Shown here one piece after another: positions 22,117 through 34,796 of a DNA stretch of 64,000 bases. Source of the DNA: Cladorhizidae sp. MBARI D1340-BT2 (Eukaryota > Porifera > Demospongiae > Poecilosclerida > Cladorhizidae); assembly GCA_028752905.1 (NCBI GenBank), contig JAQNBH010000008.1:3710025-3774024 (forward strand), given 5' to 3'. Every line of letters begins with the position of its first letter. Position 1 is the first letter of the stretch. Made by a program: the position numbers and the translations under genes. Under the pieces are notes generated by a model, which had not been told where the DNA came from, did no database searches, and was given only the letters and a program-made list of their open reading frames with translations.

Positions 22117-23640
22117 CTCTTGTCAAACTTTACCCTTGTATAGGGCCACCCTTCTGGTTGCCATGAACCTTACCCTTGTATAGGGCCACCCTTCTGGTTG
22201 CCATGAACATTACTTGTATAGGGCCACCATTTTGGTTGCCATTAAACCTTACCCTTGTATAGGGCCAACCTTCTGGTTGCCATTAAACCTTACCCTTGTA
22301 TAGGACCACCCTTCTGGTTGCCATTAAACCTTACCCTTGTATAGGACCACCCTTCTGGTTGCCATTAAACCTTACCCTTGTATAGGGCCAACCTTCTGGT
22401 TGCCATTAAACCTTACCCTTGTATAGGACCACCCTTCTGGTTGCCATTAAACCTTACCCTTGTATAGGACCACCCTTCTGGTTGCCATTAAACCTTACCC
22501 TTGTATAGGACCACCCTTCTGGTTGCAATAGAACACCCTTGTATAGGATCATCCTTCTGGTTAGGGCCACCCTTCTGGTTGCCATTAAACCTTACCCTTG
22601 TATAGGACCACCCTTCTGGTTGCCATTAAACCTTACCCTTGTATAGGACCACCCTTCTGGTTGCCATTAAACCTTACCCTTGTATAGGACCACCCTTCTG
22701 GTTGCCATTAAACCTTACCCTTGTATAGGACCACCCTTCTGGTTGACATTAAACCTTACCCTTGTATAGGACCACCCTTCTGGTTGCCATTAAACCTTAC
22801 CCTTGTATAGGACCACCCTTCTGGTTGCCATTAAACCTTACCCTTGTATAGGACCACCCTTCTGGTTGCAATAGAACACCCTTGTATAGGATCATCCTTC
22901 TGGTTAGGGCCACCCTTCTGGTTGCCATTAAACCTTACCCTTGTATAGGACTACCCTTCTGGTTGCAATAGAACCTTACCCTTGTATAGGACCACCCTTC
23001 TGGTTGCCATTAAACCTTACCCTTGTATAGGACCACCCTTCTGGTTGCCATTAAACCTTACCCTTGTATAGGACCACCCTTCTGGTTGCCATTAAACCTT
23101 ACCCTTGTATAGGACCACCCTTCTGGTTGACATTAAACCTTACCCTTGTATAGGACCACCCTTCTGGTTGACATTAAACCTTACCCTTGTATAGGACCAC
23201 CCTTCTGGTTGCCATTAAACCTTACCCTTGTATAGGACTACCCTTCTGGTTGCAATAGAACCTTACCCTTGTATAGGACCACCCTTCTGGTTGCCATTAA
23301 ACCTTACCCTTGTATAGGACCACCCTTCTGGTTGACACTAAACCTTACCCTTGTATAGGACCACCCTTCTGGTTGACATTAAACCTTACCCTTGTATAGG
23401 ACCACCCTTCTGGTTGCCATTAAACCTTACCCTTGTATAGGACCACCCTTCTGGTTGCAATAGAACACCCTTGTATAGGATCATCCTTCTGGTTAGGGCC
23501 ACCCTTCTGGTTGCCATTAAACCTTACCCTTGTATAGGACCACCCTTCTGGTTGCCATTAAACCTTACCCTTGTATAGGACTACCCTTCTGGTTGCAATA
23601 GAACCTTACCCTTGTATAGGATCATCCTTCTGGTTGCTAT
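22117..23640. repeat. Minisatellite, 41-bp unit, about 37 copies
   Basis: Unit ccattaaaccttacccttgt ataggaccacccttctggttg. A variant module, gcaatagaacacccttgtat followed by a shortened unit (ggttagggccacc), recurs near 22524, 22867 and 23457, giving a higher-order structure of several hundred bp. Confidence 0.97.
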
Positions 23641-24182
23641 AGAGCAAATAACACCTCTGTTCATCAAAGACGAACCTGGATGGAAAGGGAAAATATAAGT
23701 GTGGAAGCATGCTAATTAGCATTAATAATCATATAACAAGGAGGGGGGATATGTTTATTTATAATATCTACACCTTGCCCACCCATCCGTTAGTTAGGGA
23801 GTCATGCTTGTAGGCATGCACAAATAAAAATATTATTCCTTCGTCATGACTACGGGGAGTCCTGGAAAACCGTCTGTTCGTCTCTGTGTTTGCATATATG
23901 CAGGCACCCCACCCAATATGGAATCCTGAGGTAAGTACAGAATGGCTACTCTACGAGCTGCACAGCGCTGAACAACAACTAGACAGTGTGTGACAGAAAG
24001 CAGGAGAGCTGCAGAAGAGAGACGGAGAAGGAGAAGGCATGCAGCAAGTGAGACTGCGCGAGGAACTGCAAGAAAAGTTACCTATAAGTAAGACAAAGAG
24101 TTGATACCAACAGAGAAACTAAGGATCTATCCCAGAACAGATGACACTTGGCAGAGCAGAAACTTCATTGAGTGCAAGGGAT
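23641..24182. other. Spacer, no gene recognised
   Basis: Unique sequence between two arrays; no conserved coding signal. Confidence 0.4.
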
Positions 24183-24865
24183 GAGGAGAGAGCATCCAAT
24201 ACCAGTGGAAGGAAAGAACTGAGGGCTGCACTGCCAGAGATAGTGGGATGAGAAGAGAGCAGCAAACACTGGTAGGAGGAGAGTACTGAGGGCTGCACTG
24301 CCAGAGATAGTGGGATGAGGAGAGAGCAGCAAACACTGGTAGGAGGAGAGTGCTGAGGGCTGCACTGCCAGAGATAGTGGTAGAGAGCAGCAAACACTGG
24401 TAGGAGGAGAGTACTGAGGGCTGCACTGCCAGAGATAGTGGGATGAGGAGAGAGCAGCAAACACTGGTAGGGGGAGAGTGCTGAGGGCTGCACTGCCAGA
24501 GATAGTGGGATGAGGAGAGAGCAGCAAACACTGGTAGGAGGAGAGTACTGAGGGCTGCACTGCCAGAGATAGTGGGATGAGGAGAGAGCAGCAAACACTG
24601 GTAGGAGGAGAGTGCTGAGGGCTGCACTGCCAGAGATAGTGGTAGAGAGCAGCAAACACTGGTAGGAGGAGAGTACTGAGGGCTGCACTGCCAGAGATAG
24701 TGGGATGAGGAGAGAGCAGCAAACACTGGTAGGAGGAGAGTACTGAGGGCTGCACTGCCAGAGATAGTGGGATGAGGAGAGAGCAGCAAGGTTGGAGGAG
24801 AGTGCTGAGGGTTGCACTGCCAGAGATAGTAGGATGAGGAGAGAGCAGCAAGAGGAGAGTAATTA
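24183..24865. repeat. Minisatellite, 67-bp unit, about 10 copies
   Basis: Unit gggatgaggagagagcagca aacactggtaggaggagagt followed by actgagggctgcactgccag agatagt. A shortened unit lacking ggatgagga occurs at about 24380 and 24640, 268 bp apart, indicating duplication of a four-unit block. Confidence 0.95.
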
Positions 24866-26242
24866 GGGCTGCTCTCAGCATGGAGGGGTCAGGCAAGCAA
24901 TAACTCTCACCAAAAACATTATTCTCATGAATATTTTACAATCCAATATCTACTTTACCCACTTCTGGTGCATTATAAGTTATAACACCAAATAAATTTG
25001 CAAACAACCAAGAATAGACTAAAGCACAATGGTGGATTATTTATAGAAGGGTCTTCTTGAAGGAATTGTAATCTGTCAACATTATTTAATCACAAATACG
25101 CGATAAATTAAATAAACACTTCCAACCACAACAAACTAACACTTATATATATCACATTCTGCAGGTACTTGTTAGTTGTTATTAATATATTTATTATTAT
25201 TATCATTATCATATTATTATTATTATTACCATTATTACTATTACTACTATTATTAGTGGGGGTGGTGGTTTACTTGCTTCACTAGAATTATTCTCGCTAC
25301 ACTCGCAGTGGACCCCTAAGAGAAGAATGTTGATTTATAGTAGCAACATTTAAAAGACCTCTGAAACCAGATCTGATGCCGCCATTGGATATCCTGAGGG
25401 TCTGCCTCGCTAGCAGACCGCCTGCGTTATGCAAGCTCAACGAAGCTGGAGCCATTTGGTGGTAACGTTGCCATGTTGCATAATTTATGAGCTTACATTG
25501 CCAATGCAGAAGATGCTATCCCTAAACAAAATGGCTGACAACACCAAGTGCCGTGACAATGGTGGCTTCTAGCAACATTTAAATGAGTTCTGAAATGAAG
25601 CAGTCACTGGCTCCAGGGGGAGAGCAAGTTAACCCCTAGGTTCCAGTCTCCGCCTTTGATGTTGTAGCAGGCTCGAGAAAAATGAGAACAGGCGGACATT
25701 TCACTAGTTAGGCAGTGGTTATCTTGCCGATTAGTATTATAAGCTCATCTGCCCAGCAACCAGCTTTTATGATGGTAGGACTTTAAGTCATAACCACAAG
25801 TATTTTATTAGGGTGGTCCTAAACGGATAAAGGTCATCTAACCATGGCTTGTTTCCTTGGCAGGTGTTTCATACAGGGGGGGGGGGGGGGGGAGGTGAGC
25901 CCTGGGATATCCCCCCCCCCCACACACACACCAAAAAAGAAGCTAGCCATCCCAAACCAACTTATTCCGTCATATTTTATTAATCAGTCATTAAGTAGCT
26001 AAACCAAATATGACTGTTAATGAAAATGTCAAGAATTTGGAAAATACTTTCGTCATCAGGCCAGGCAGCTGCCAAGAACATGTGGTTTTCAACAGGTGCC
26101 TTGAGAGCATGCTCTTAGAGGTGAAACACTTTGTGATCAATGACCATCTTTTTGCACCTTTCAGCTGCTTAATTTGCTTAATTGTACTGCACACATTTTT
26201 TGAGTGTAAACTTTAAAGGCGAAGAGGAACCTGCACAGTCAG
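24866..26242. other. AT-rich intergenic DNA with microsatellites
   Basis: (TTA)n-like microsatellite at about 25180-25258, G-run at about 25876-25892 and C-run at about 25909-25920 followed by (CA)n. No gene recognised. Confidence 0.5.
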
Positions 26243-26745
26243 TGTTGGCAGGGGAGACCTCCAGGTAATGGCAGGGGAGACATCCAGGTAATGGCAGGGG
26301 AGACCTCCAGGTAATGGCAGGGGAGACCTCGGGTCATGGCAGGGGAGACCTCCAGGTAATGGCAGGGGAGACCTCCAGGTAATGGCAGGGGAGACCTCCA
26401 GGTAATGGCAGGGGAGACCTCCAGGTAATGGCAGGGGAGACCTCCAGGTAATGGCAGGGAAGACCTCCAGGTAATGGCAGGGAAGACCTCCAGGTAATGG
26501 CAGGAGAGACCTCCAGGTAATGGCAGGGGAGACCTCCAGGTAATGGCAAGGGAGACCTCCAGGTAATGGCAGGGGAGACCTCCAGGTAATGGCAGGGGAG
26601 ACCTCCAGGTAATGGCAGGGAAGACCTCCAGGTAATGGCAGGAGAGACCTCCAGGTAATGGCAGGGTAGACCTCCACGTAATGGCAAGGGAGACCTCCAG
26701 GTAATGGCAAGGAAGACCTCCAGGTAATGGCAGGGGAGAACTGCA
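26243..26745. repeat. Minisatellite, 23-bp unit, about 22 copies
   Basis: Unit ggcaggggagacctccaggt aat with single-base variants. All three minus frames stay open (LPLPGGLPCHYLEVSPAITWRS cycling through frames every three units); no gene implied. Confidence 0.96.
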
Positions 26746-26835
26746 CAAGTAATCCAAAGAGCCGAGATGAACTGCTTCTTTGAAACACTTGATAGAACTT
26801 TCTACTCGTACACTACAAAAGTCATGTCCTATAAG

Positions 26836-26972
26836 AGTCGGCCAGGAATCAGTTATAACCTCCTTCATGAGTCAGTCAGCTAAGCCTCCTTCATGAGTCA
26901 GCCAGGGATCAGCTACAGCCTCCTTCATGAGTCAGCCAGGGATCAGCTACAGCCTCCTTCAGGAGTCAGCCA
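26836..26972. repeat. Short tandem repeat, about 36 bp, 4 copies
   Basis: Unit cctccttcatgagtcagcca gggatcagctacag, with the first copies diverged. Confidence 0.85.
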
Positions 26973-27291
26973 TAGCAGATGCTATTTTACACCATGTGTA
27001 TTGCTGTGTACAGTTACTTGCATTCGGCTATTATTAGAAGACTATTCATCAGTAAAAGCTCTGACCACTCAGCTCAGTTCAGATTCAGCTGTAGAGAATA
27101 TGTAGCAGGCATGTTTTGAAGAAGGACAATCTTTACGTATTTCTGATAATAGTTGATCGCATGCGACGATCCCGTCACTCATGCATTGGAGAATTTGGAA
27201 TGCACAGAAATATACTTATGTGAGGAGGATAAGCTTGAAGATACCTCAAGTTATTTCTGGCTTTTCACTGTTCTACTTTAGTGAAACATCA

Positions 27292-27745
27292 AGCACGCTG
27301 GGAGTCTTTTTGGAGGAGTGGCCACCAGGACCAATGTTTAGGCACGCTGGGAGTCTTTTTGGAGGAGTGGCCACCAGGACCAATGTTTAGGCACGCTGGG
27401 AGTCTTTTTGGAGGAGTGGCCACCAGGACCAATGTTTAGGCACGCTGGGAGTCTTTTTGGAGGAGTGGCCACCAGGACCAATGTTTAGGCACGCTGGGAG
27501 TCTTTTTGGAGGAGTGGCCACCAGGACCAATGTTTAGGCACGCTGGGAGTCTTTTTGGAGGAGTGGCCACCAGGACCAATGTTTAGGCACGCTGGGAGTC
27601 TTTTTGGAGGAGTGGCCACCAGGACCAATGTTTAGGCACGCTGGGAGTCTTTTTGGAGGAGTGGCCACCAGAACCAATGTTTAGGCACGCTGGGAGTCTT
27701 TTTGGAGGAGTGGCCACCAGAACCAATGTTTAGGCATGCTGGGAG
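27292..27745. repeat. Minisatellite, 49-bp unit, 9 copies
   Basis: Unit ggcacgctgggagtcttttt ggaggagtggccaccaggac caatgttta. The first seven copies are nearly identical; the last two carry cagaacc, which suggests expansion from one end. Confidence 0.96.
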
Positions 27746-28077
27746 TCTCTTTGTAGTAGCACATGTACAGTAGCAACCGAAACTAATGTTTAGGTGCTAA
27801 AAAGTGTCACTGTGAATTTTAACTGAAATACGACCTTTGTGATATGAAAAAAATTGGTGTGTGTGTGTGGGGGGGGGACTGCAGCTCTGAATTTCTCAAT
27901 TCATATGTTGCTATTTTATTGTGTTGTTATACATAGTTTGTTTTTGTATTGTTATTAGAGTCAACCTCAGCCAACACCTTCAAGGACCTGGATAACTCCA
28001 GAACTAAATAGCAAATGTTCATCTACACCATGTTCTCTAGCTGGGACACGGCCCGCAAGCACATGACCTGGCCAGGT
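27746..28077. other. Spacer, no gene recognised
   Basis: Contains a short (TG)n/G run near 27857-27877. Nothing else recognised. Confidence 0.4.
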
Positions 28078-28475
28078 TCAAGGTCTCTGTGTTGAACTAA
28101 CGTGGCCCACAAGCACGACCCAAGCCAGGTCTCTGTGGTGAACTAACGTGGCCCACAAGCACGCGACCCGGGCCAGGTCTCTGTGTTGAACTAACGTGGC
28201 CCACAAGCACACGACCCGGGCCAGGTCTCTGTGTTGAACTAACGTGGCCCACAAGCACACGACCCGGGCCAGGTCTCTATGTTGAACTAACGTGGCCCAC
28301 AAGCACACGACCCGGACCAGGTCTCTGTGTTGAACTAATGTGGTCCACAAGCACACGACCCGGGCCAGGTCTCTGTGTTGAACTAACGTGGCCCACAAGC
28401 ACACGACCCGGGCCAGGTCTCTGTGGTGAACTAACGTGGCCCACAAGCACACGACCCGGGCCAAGTTCAAGGTCT
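28078..28475. repeat. Minisatellite, 48-bp unit, 8 copies
   Basis: Unit gtctctgtgttgaactaacg tggcccacaagcacacgacc cgggccag. The minus frame reads DLARVVCLWATLVQHR per unit because 48 is a multiple of three. Confidence 0.95.
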
Positions 28476-28571
28476 CTGTCAGCATCATAAAAGCTCACCA
28501 TCAACACGCAATTCAATGTGATAGCATAAGCCACACTAGAAGTATTCCCATCAGGATACAGATACACATGT

Positions 28572-28692
28572 AGGTGTGTGTGTGAGTGGTGTGTGTGTGA
28601 GTGGTGTGTGAGTGTGAGTGTGATGTGTGTGTCTGTGATGTGTGATGTGTGTGCCTGTGTGCATGCGTGAAAGTGTGCGCGCGTGTGTGTAT
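28572..28692. repeat. (TG)n-rich microsatellite
   Basis: Tg-rich tract with interspersed agtg and atgtg. Confidence 0.85.
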
Positions 28693-28782
28693 AGGGGGAA
28701 TCATTTTCGTGGAGGGGATGCCATACATGGAATTGGTATTATGAAGCAGAAATGTGAAATTTGCTTGGCATGAACTAGCAGT

Positions 28783-29530
28783 TGCTATAGCTACAGCTGT
28801 GTGTAGCTCCATTGCACTGGAGGTACATGTAGCTTCAGACTTCCCTCTAAGCAGTTGCCATAGCTACAGCTGTGTGTAGCTCCACTGCACTGGAGGTAGC
28901 TTCTGACTTCCCTCTAAGCAGTTGCTATAGCTACAGCTGTGTGTAGCTCCATTGCACTGGAGGTAGCTTCTGGCTTCCCTCTAAGCAGTTGCTATAGCTA
29001 CAGCTGTGTGTAGCTCCATTGCACTGGAGGTAGCTTCAGACTTCCCTCTAAGCAGTTGCTATAGCTACAGCTGTGTGTAGCTCCATTGCACTGGAGGTAG
29101 CTTCTGACTTCCCTCTAAGCAGTTGCTATAGCTACAGCTGTGTGTAGCTCCATTGCACTGGAGGTAGCTTCTGACTTCCCTCTAAGCAGTTGCTATAGCT
29201 ACAGCTGTGTGTAGCTCCATTGCACTGGAGGTAGCTTCTGACTTCTCTCTAAGCAGTTGCTATAGCTACAGCTGTGTGTAGCTCCATTGCACTGGAGGTG
29301 CTTCTGACTTCCCTCTAAGCAGTTGCTATAGCTACAGCTGTGTGTAGCTCCATTGCACTGGAGGTAGCTTCAGACTTCCCTCTAACAGTTGCTATAGCTA
29401 CAGCTGTGTGTAGCTCCATAGCACTGGAGGTAGCTTCTGACTTCCCTCTAAGCAGTTGCTATAGCTACAGCTGTGTGTAGCTCCATTGCACTGGAGGTAG
29501 CTTCTGACTTCCCTCTAAGCAGTTGTATGT
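28783..29530. repeat. Minisatellite, 67-bp unit, about 11 copies
   Basis: Unit gcagttgctatagctacagc tgtgtgtagctccattgcac tggaggtagcttctgacttc cctctaa, very homogeneous. Each unit contains the near-palindrome gctatagctacagctgtgtgtagct (shown in part), so single units could fold. Confidence 0.96.
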
Positions 29531-29830
29531 CTAGAGGGTAACTAATTGGGAATCACTGTAGAGTGATGTAGTTGCCTTTAGGCTTGATATTGCATTTTAC
29601 TACAAGTCTCGATGATTTATCATTGTTCCCTGCTAGTGGGGCAGCAGTCAGAGGCTTAAAGCATCCATATGCACTCGTGGAATTGGAAGAAAGATATGGC
29701 AGATTCAGCACCTCCAAGAGCCAGGAGGGCAAAGAGAAGTGCACACAGCAGGGGAGCAGAACAACCTGAAACAGAAAATGACATTTTAAATTTTAAAACT
29801 GAAAATGACATTTTAAAACTGAAAATGACA

Positions 29831-29905
29831 CTCTGTGTGCATGTGTGTACGTGTTTGTGTGTGTGTGTGCATGGATGTGTGTGTGTGTGTGTGTGTGTGC
29901 GTGCA
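29831..29905. repeat. (TG)n microsatellite
   Basis: Tgtg-rich tract following three copies of 'gaaaatgacattttaaaa'. Confidence 0.9.
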
Positions 29906-29999
29906 TTCGAGAGGGGAGCAGGCAGGAAGGATGAATTTGGGAATGAGCTAGAAGGTAGGTGTGACTGACACGCTAGGGAATAAAGAAATCCCTCGACAT

Positions 30000-31180
30000 G
30001 AATATTCATACAGTAATCAGGATGCCTGTAGCCGAGTATGGAAGCAGAACAGAAAGTAATGAACATTCATAGTGTAATCAGGATGCCTGTAGCTGAGTGT
30101 GGGAGTGGACCAGCCAGTAATGAATATTCATAGAGTAATCAAGGATGCAATGTTGCTGACATTGGAAGTGGACCAGCCAGTAAATGAATATTCATAGAGT
30201 AATCAAGGATGCAATGTTGCTGACATTGGAAGTGGACCAGCAAGTAAAGAATATTCATACAGTAATCAAGGATGCAACAGGGGTGTATTTAGGGGGGGGC
30301 GGGGGGGGGCATTCGCCCCCCCTTGTATCATTCTCGCCCCCCCCCTTGAAATTAGACACCACCCTTATACATTACATACACCATCATTGTATCATTCTCG
30401 CCCCCCCTTATTTTTCCATATCTCAAGTTCGCCCCCCCTTGGCAAAATTTCTGTATACAACCCTGATGCAATGTTGCTGACATTGGAAGTGGACCAGCAA
30501 GTAATGAATATTCATAAAACAATCAAGGATGCAATGTTGCTGACATTGGAAGTGGACCAGCAAGTAATGAATATTCATAAAACAATCAAGGATGCAATGT
30601 TGCTGACATTGGAAGTGGACCAGCAAGTAATGAAGTAATCAAGGATGCAATGTTGCTGACATTGGGAGTGGCCAGCAAGTAATGAATATTCATAGAGTAT
30701 CAGGATGCAATGTTGCTGACATTGGGAGTGGACCAGCAAGTAATGAATATTCATAGAACAATCAAGGATGCAATGTTGCTGACATTGGGAGTGGACCAGC
30801 AAGTAATGAATATTCATAGAACAATCAAGGATGCAATGTTGCTGACATTGGGAGTGGACCAGCAAGTAATGAATATTCATAGAACAATCAAGGATGCAAT
30901 GTTGCTGACATTGGAAGTGGACCAGCAAGTAATGAATATTCATAGAACAATCAAGGATGCAATGTTGCTGACATTGGGAGTGGACCAGCAAGTAATGAAT
31001 ATTCATAGAACAATCAAGGATGCAATGTTGCTGACATTGGGAGTGGACCAGCAAGTAATTCATATTCATAGAACAATCAAGGATGCAATGTTGCTGACAT
31101 TGGGAGTGGACCCAGCAAGTAATGAACATTCATAGAGTAATCAAGGATGCAATGTTGCTGACATTGGAAGCGGACCAGCC
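30000..31180. repeat. Minisatellite, 63-bp unit, interrupted by a MITE
   Basis: Unit aatgaatattcatagaacaa tcaaggatgcaatgttgctg acattgggagtggaccagca agt, about 15 copies plus diverged copies at the left. Each unit contains the palindrome gaatattc. The array is interrupted at 30279-30464. Confidence 0.95.
30279..30464. mobile_element. 186-bp hAT-like MITE inserted in the 63-bp array
   Basis: Ends aggggtgtat and atacaaccct are imperfect inverted repeats (agggktgtat type). Flanks are gatgcaac (30271-30278) and gatgcaat (30465-30472), an 8-bp target duplication with one mismatch. Both 8-bp size and end sequence fit hAT-superfamily elements. The interior is C-rich with two cattctcgccccccc blocks and no ORF. 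Confidence 0.75.
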
Positions 31181-33439
31181 ACACACAAGTATCCAATTGT
31201 GACATAATAATAATAATAGAGACAGCATTGCACTTTCAATTGGATTGACCCGAATTTTAAAACAGTAAGCTACAATCCCACCTCACCCTCCCAACACACC
31301 CAAAAATTAATCTAAATTATGGGGTTTACGCCATCATGAATAACGTTAATACATCAGCTGAAACTAACTTTGGCAGCTTCTTAGAAGTGTGAACACTTAT
31401 TAACCACACCAACAATTCCAGTGTCTACCAAGAGTCAACTTTTGTCTTCGCAGTTTTCTCTTCTCTCCTCATCCCAGACGTCCACTTCCCTGCCACGCCC
31501 GCAGGTACATTCATAACAACTTGACTAACAAAGGACTCCAGATTTCCCAAAGACAGATCTGGTTTCGTGATTCTTAACAAAACTATGAGGTAGATAAAGA
31601 TTACCAGGTCTATATGAAATAGCATCTTTAGCACCACCGACAGGAGCTGACGGAGCAACTAGTTCATAGCCAAGAAGCAACTCTGAGAACTCCCTTCTTT
31701 ATGAGGACAAGTTTATGCCAGAGCAGCTTGGCTTGTTATGTTGCAGTATCAGAATAACAAAAATGACATAAAGACTTTCATTTTGAGCCAATATAGCTGT
31801 GTTTATACCTTGAAGGTGATGCTCATTTCTCGTTAGAGCAAAGCCAGAACTTTTGCACCATATAATATTTGCTGGGTTGCTGCACATGCATGCAAGCCAC
31901 TTGTTCCTATTGTGCTGGCATAATATATCCCACCATACTTTCATTGTACTGGACAAATCTGCTTCCCATGTGTCCTGTTCGCTCTCCTTCTAAGAGGGAG
32001 GCAAATGAATCTTGCCACCCATGCTCCACTCCCCTCTCCTTGCCACCCACGCCCTACCCCACCACCCCATCCCTCTCCTTCTGACACCTGCTGAGTAGCT
32101 TCTGAAGCGAGCAACGGCACAGCCACAAAAGCAGCGAGCCCCTCCATCGTCATGCTCATCCATCTCTTCAGCCTGAAGGCCGCATCAGCATCTCCTTGGC
32201 CTCGTTCCCTGCCGTATCCACCATGCTGATAAAAACCAAGCAACTATGATGGCCATTTCCACCAAAGGCAACAGTGGTAACTCCTACCAATAAGTACATG
32301 TCTGTCTAATAGGACTATTAGAATTCGACATTTGATAGTAAACACTATTTCAGTGCAGTTGCCAATTTGATGGAACTCAGCATCCTTCGTTAGTTAGTTT
32401 AGCTGGCCTGTCTATGATGGAACTCCATCATATAGCACCACAAAGCAATAGGTAGTCCTAGTAACTTGATTAGGAAGGCTCTTCAAAGTTTTCTCTTCCT
32501 GCATATTGCCTCTGCTATGGTACATGGTCTATGAGTAATAGTACACACCAAGCAAGATGTCCCTAAAAGGTAATAAGTTACCCTAATTGAGTGTAATTGG
32601 GTTGCAGGATGATCAGTCAACTCGGCCAACTTTTGGTGGATAGGCTTACATTTTTAAGAATTATATATACTTGTAGGTTGGTATTAGAAATTCTGCGTCG
32701 GCAAGAAGCTATTGTGTGTTTGGTAGAACAGGGAAACTACAAGTCTCAGTGGAGAGAGAGAACAACTGAAAACCACAGCACTTATTAGGTGGACTTCACT
32801 CGCCATGGCAATTGCATGCCAAACATACACTGAGTTCTTGCTAGCTGGATGTATATTATGGGAAGAGAGAAAATGTGTCTGGGGAAACTCGCCAGGTTTC
32901 TTATTGTCAGAGACATGTTGAGTTTGCATGTTTCCAAGTGATGCTGGAATCCATCACACATGACATAACTGCGATATCATGACAAGTTTCCTTTGGGGGG
33001 CAGGAGGGAGGCCAGGAATGGGTCATGTTGCGAGGGATTTTCTCCATGTGTTTCTACCTTTATGGCATAAAAACAAGGAAGACAGGGTCACAGTTTGGGG
33101 GAAAGCTCTTCAATCTTTGCTGATAAAATAGCTCTACAAATAGATACCACACTGGACACAATCCTTTGTACCAAAATGCTCGGCGACGTGAAATTAACAA
33201 ATTGCACGAATGCTGAGCATGTGCTCACACATAGCCAGTTACACGATTTTTTGGGGTGTAATATAAGTCAGTTCTGCTATCTGATTGGTGCCGCCAATGT
33301 TCTGGGAGGGAAAGCACATAGGTTAACCAGTAGTTAAAAAGGGGAGGGGCAGAAAATATGAGTATTTGTTTATACACCGTATTCCCTTGAACAATGTACA
33401 TAAAAACAAGGCGTGCTTCACCAGCTTCGCTTCCCCCCC
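31181..33439. other. Mostly unique DNA; weak minus-strand exon candidates
   Basis: No recognised gene. Two minus-strand stretches have splice-like borders and single open frames. At 32088-32225 (138 bp, tttttatcag|...|gtgtca) the translation starts HGGYGRERGQGDADAAF. At about 31425-31558 it contains LSLGNLESFVSQVVMNV and ends in a stop. They could be exons of one unidentified gene, but no domain is visible and their phases do not join directly. Confidence 0.25.
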
Positions 33440-33905
33440 CCCCCAAAAGTATGCCAGGCTCGCTCTACCATACATATGTTCCTTGCAGGGCTACAACCCT
33501 TGGTGTCCAGGCTCGCTATACCACTGTCCCTGGCAAGGCTACAACCCTTGGTGTCCAGGCTATGCTCCTGACATGGCTAGTGTCCAGGCTCAGTATACCA
33601 CTACATATGTCCCTGGCAAGGCTACAGCCTAGGCTCGCTATACCACTATGTCCCTTACATGGGTACAATGCTTAGTGCCCAAGCTCACTATACGACTATG
33701 TCCCTGGCATGGCTACAACCCTTGATGCCCAGGCTCGCTACCACTATGTCCCTGGTATGTCTACTATCCTTGGTGTCCAGGCTATGTCCCTGACATGGCT
33801 ACAACCCTTGGTTCCCAGGCTCGCTATACTACTTTGTCCCTAACATGGCTTGGTGCCCAGGCTTGCTATACCACTATGTCCCTGGCAGGGCTACAACCCT
33901 GGTTC
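33440..33905. repeat. Degenerate minisatellite, about 50-56-bp unit, about 9 copies
   Basis: Units built on ccaggctcgctataccacta tgtccctggcatggctacaa cccttggtg, with many indels, so this is an old array. Confidence 0.85.
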
Positions 33906-34719
33906 CTCCAACTCAGCCTGCCAGACGTATAGAACCAGCTAACGGTCACTCCCAACAAGATGGCCCTGCCTACCAGTTCATAATGTGAAGTACCGTGAAA
34001 ATCATACACTTATTGTGACCACCAAGTAGTTCTTTGTCGAGAAAGTAATGGCAATGACTCTTTCCAAGGCGAGGTTCACGTATGCACACCTAGCCTTATC
34101 ACTAGTAGCCCGATTCTCATAATCTCAGTAACCCCAAATCATGGCTGTTGCCAAGAGCTGTGAGGAGCAGCCATTTATAAACAGAAGCCTTCTCTTTCTA
34201 AGATATTTATACTCACCATCTCCTCCTCCACACTTTAATGGGTCCTTTTGGACTCTGTTTCATCAAATAGCCACATAGCTGCTGTTTGGAGGACTCCTGC
34301 CATACAGACACGTACAATATAACACTGGGACTCGGAGGTGCAATAGAGTTTATCCCCAAACACCAATAAAGGATTCTAGTTCACTCCCACCACCCCAGAC
34401 CTACCACAACGGCTGTTACAGGAGATGATTGGTTGTCTTTTTCTGAAGCTGCTCCTATCTCGTTCCACTCGCAGCCCGCGTTCTCACAAACACCAGCTGA
34501 AAGCAGAGCTTTTTTTTTAAAGGATGCTGTCATTGCTCATAACTTGGCTCAGCCAGCAATTACAGCTCACCTATAGTAATGCAATCACCAGCTGGTGCAC
34601 TTCCTCCTTGGATACGTTCGCTTGTTGTTGCCCGACCCTTTACCTTCCTTTATCACCGCGGACCCGCCCCAAATCACAAGAACCACCGGCACGCGCGATA
34701 GTTGCAACAAATTTTGAAT
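33906..34719. other. Spacer downstream of the M16 gene
   Basis: No gene recognised. The region lies 3' of the minus-strand M16 peptidase gene, beyond its predicted poly(A) signal. Confidence 0.4.
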
Positions 34720-34725
34720 TTTATT
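34720..34725 (-). terminator. Poly(A) signal AATAAA for the M16 peptidase gene
   Basis: Minus-strand aataaa about 72 bp past the stop codon at 34797-34799, inside an AT-rich stretch. It is the first such hexamer after the stop that I see. Confidence 0.6.
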
Positions 34726-34796
34726 CAATTTATCACAACAATATATAAACCATAGATAACAGTAACTGTGTCTATGTGCATTGTAGTTTAGCAACA

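Noticed and set aside
29656..30066. Minus frame with HTHTHTHPCTHTHKH stretch
   Set aside because: Translation of a (TG)n microsatellite.
33095..33337. 80-codon plus frame MGESSSIFADKIALQIDTTL...
   Set aside because: No recognisable domain, no splice or promoter context, and length is within chance.
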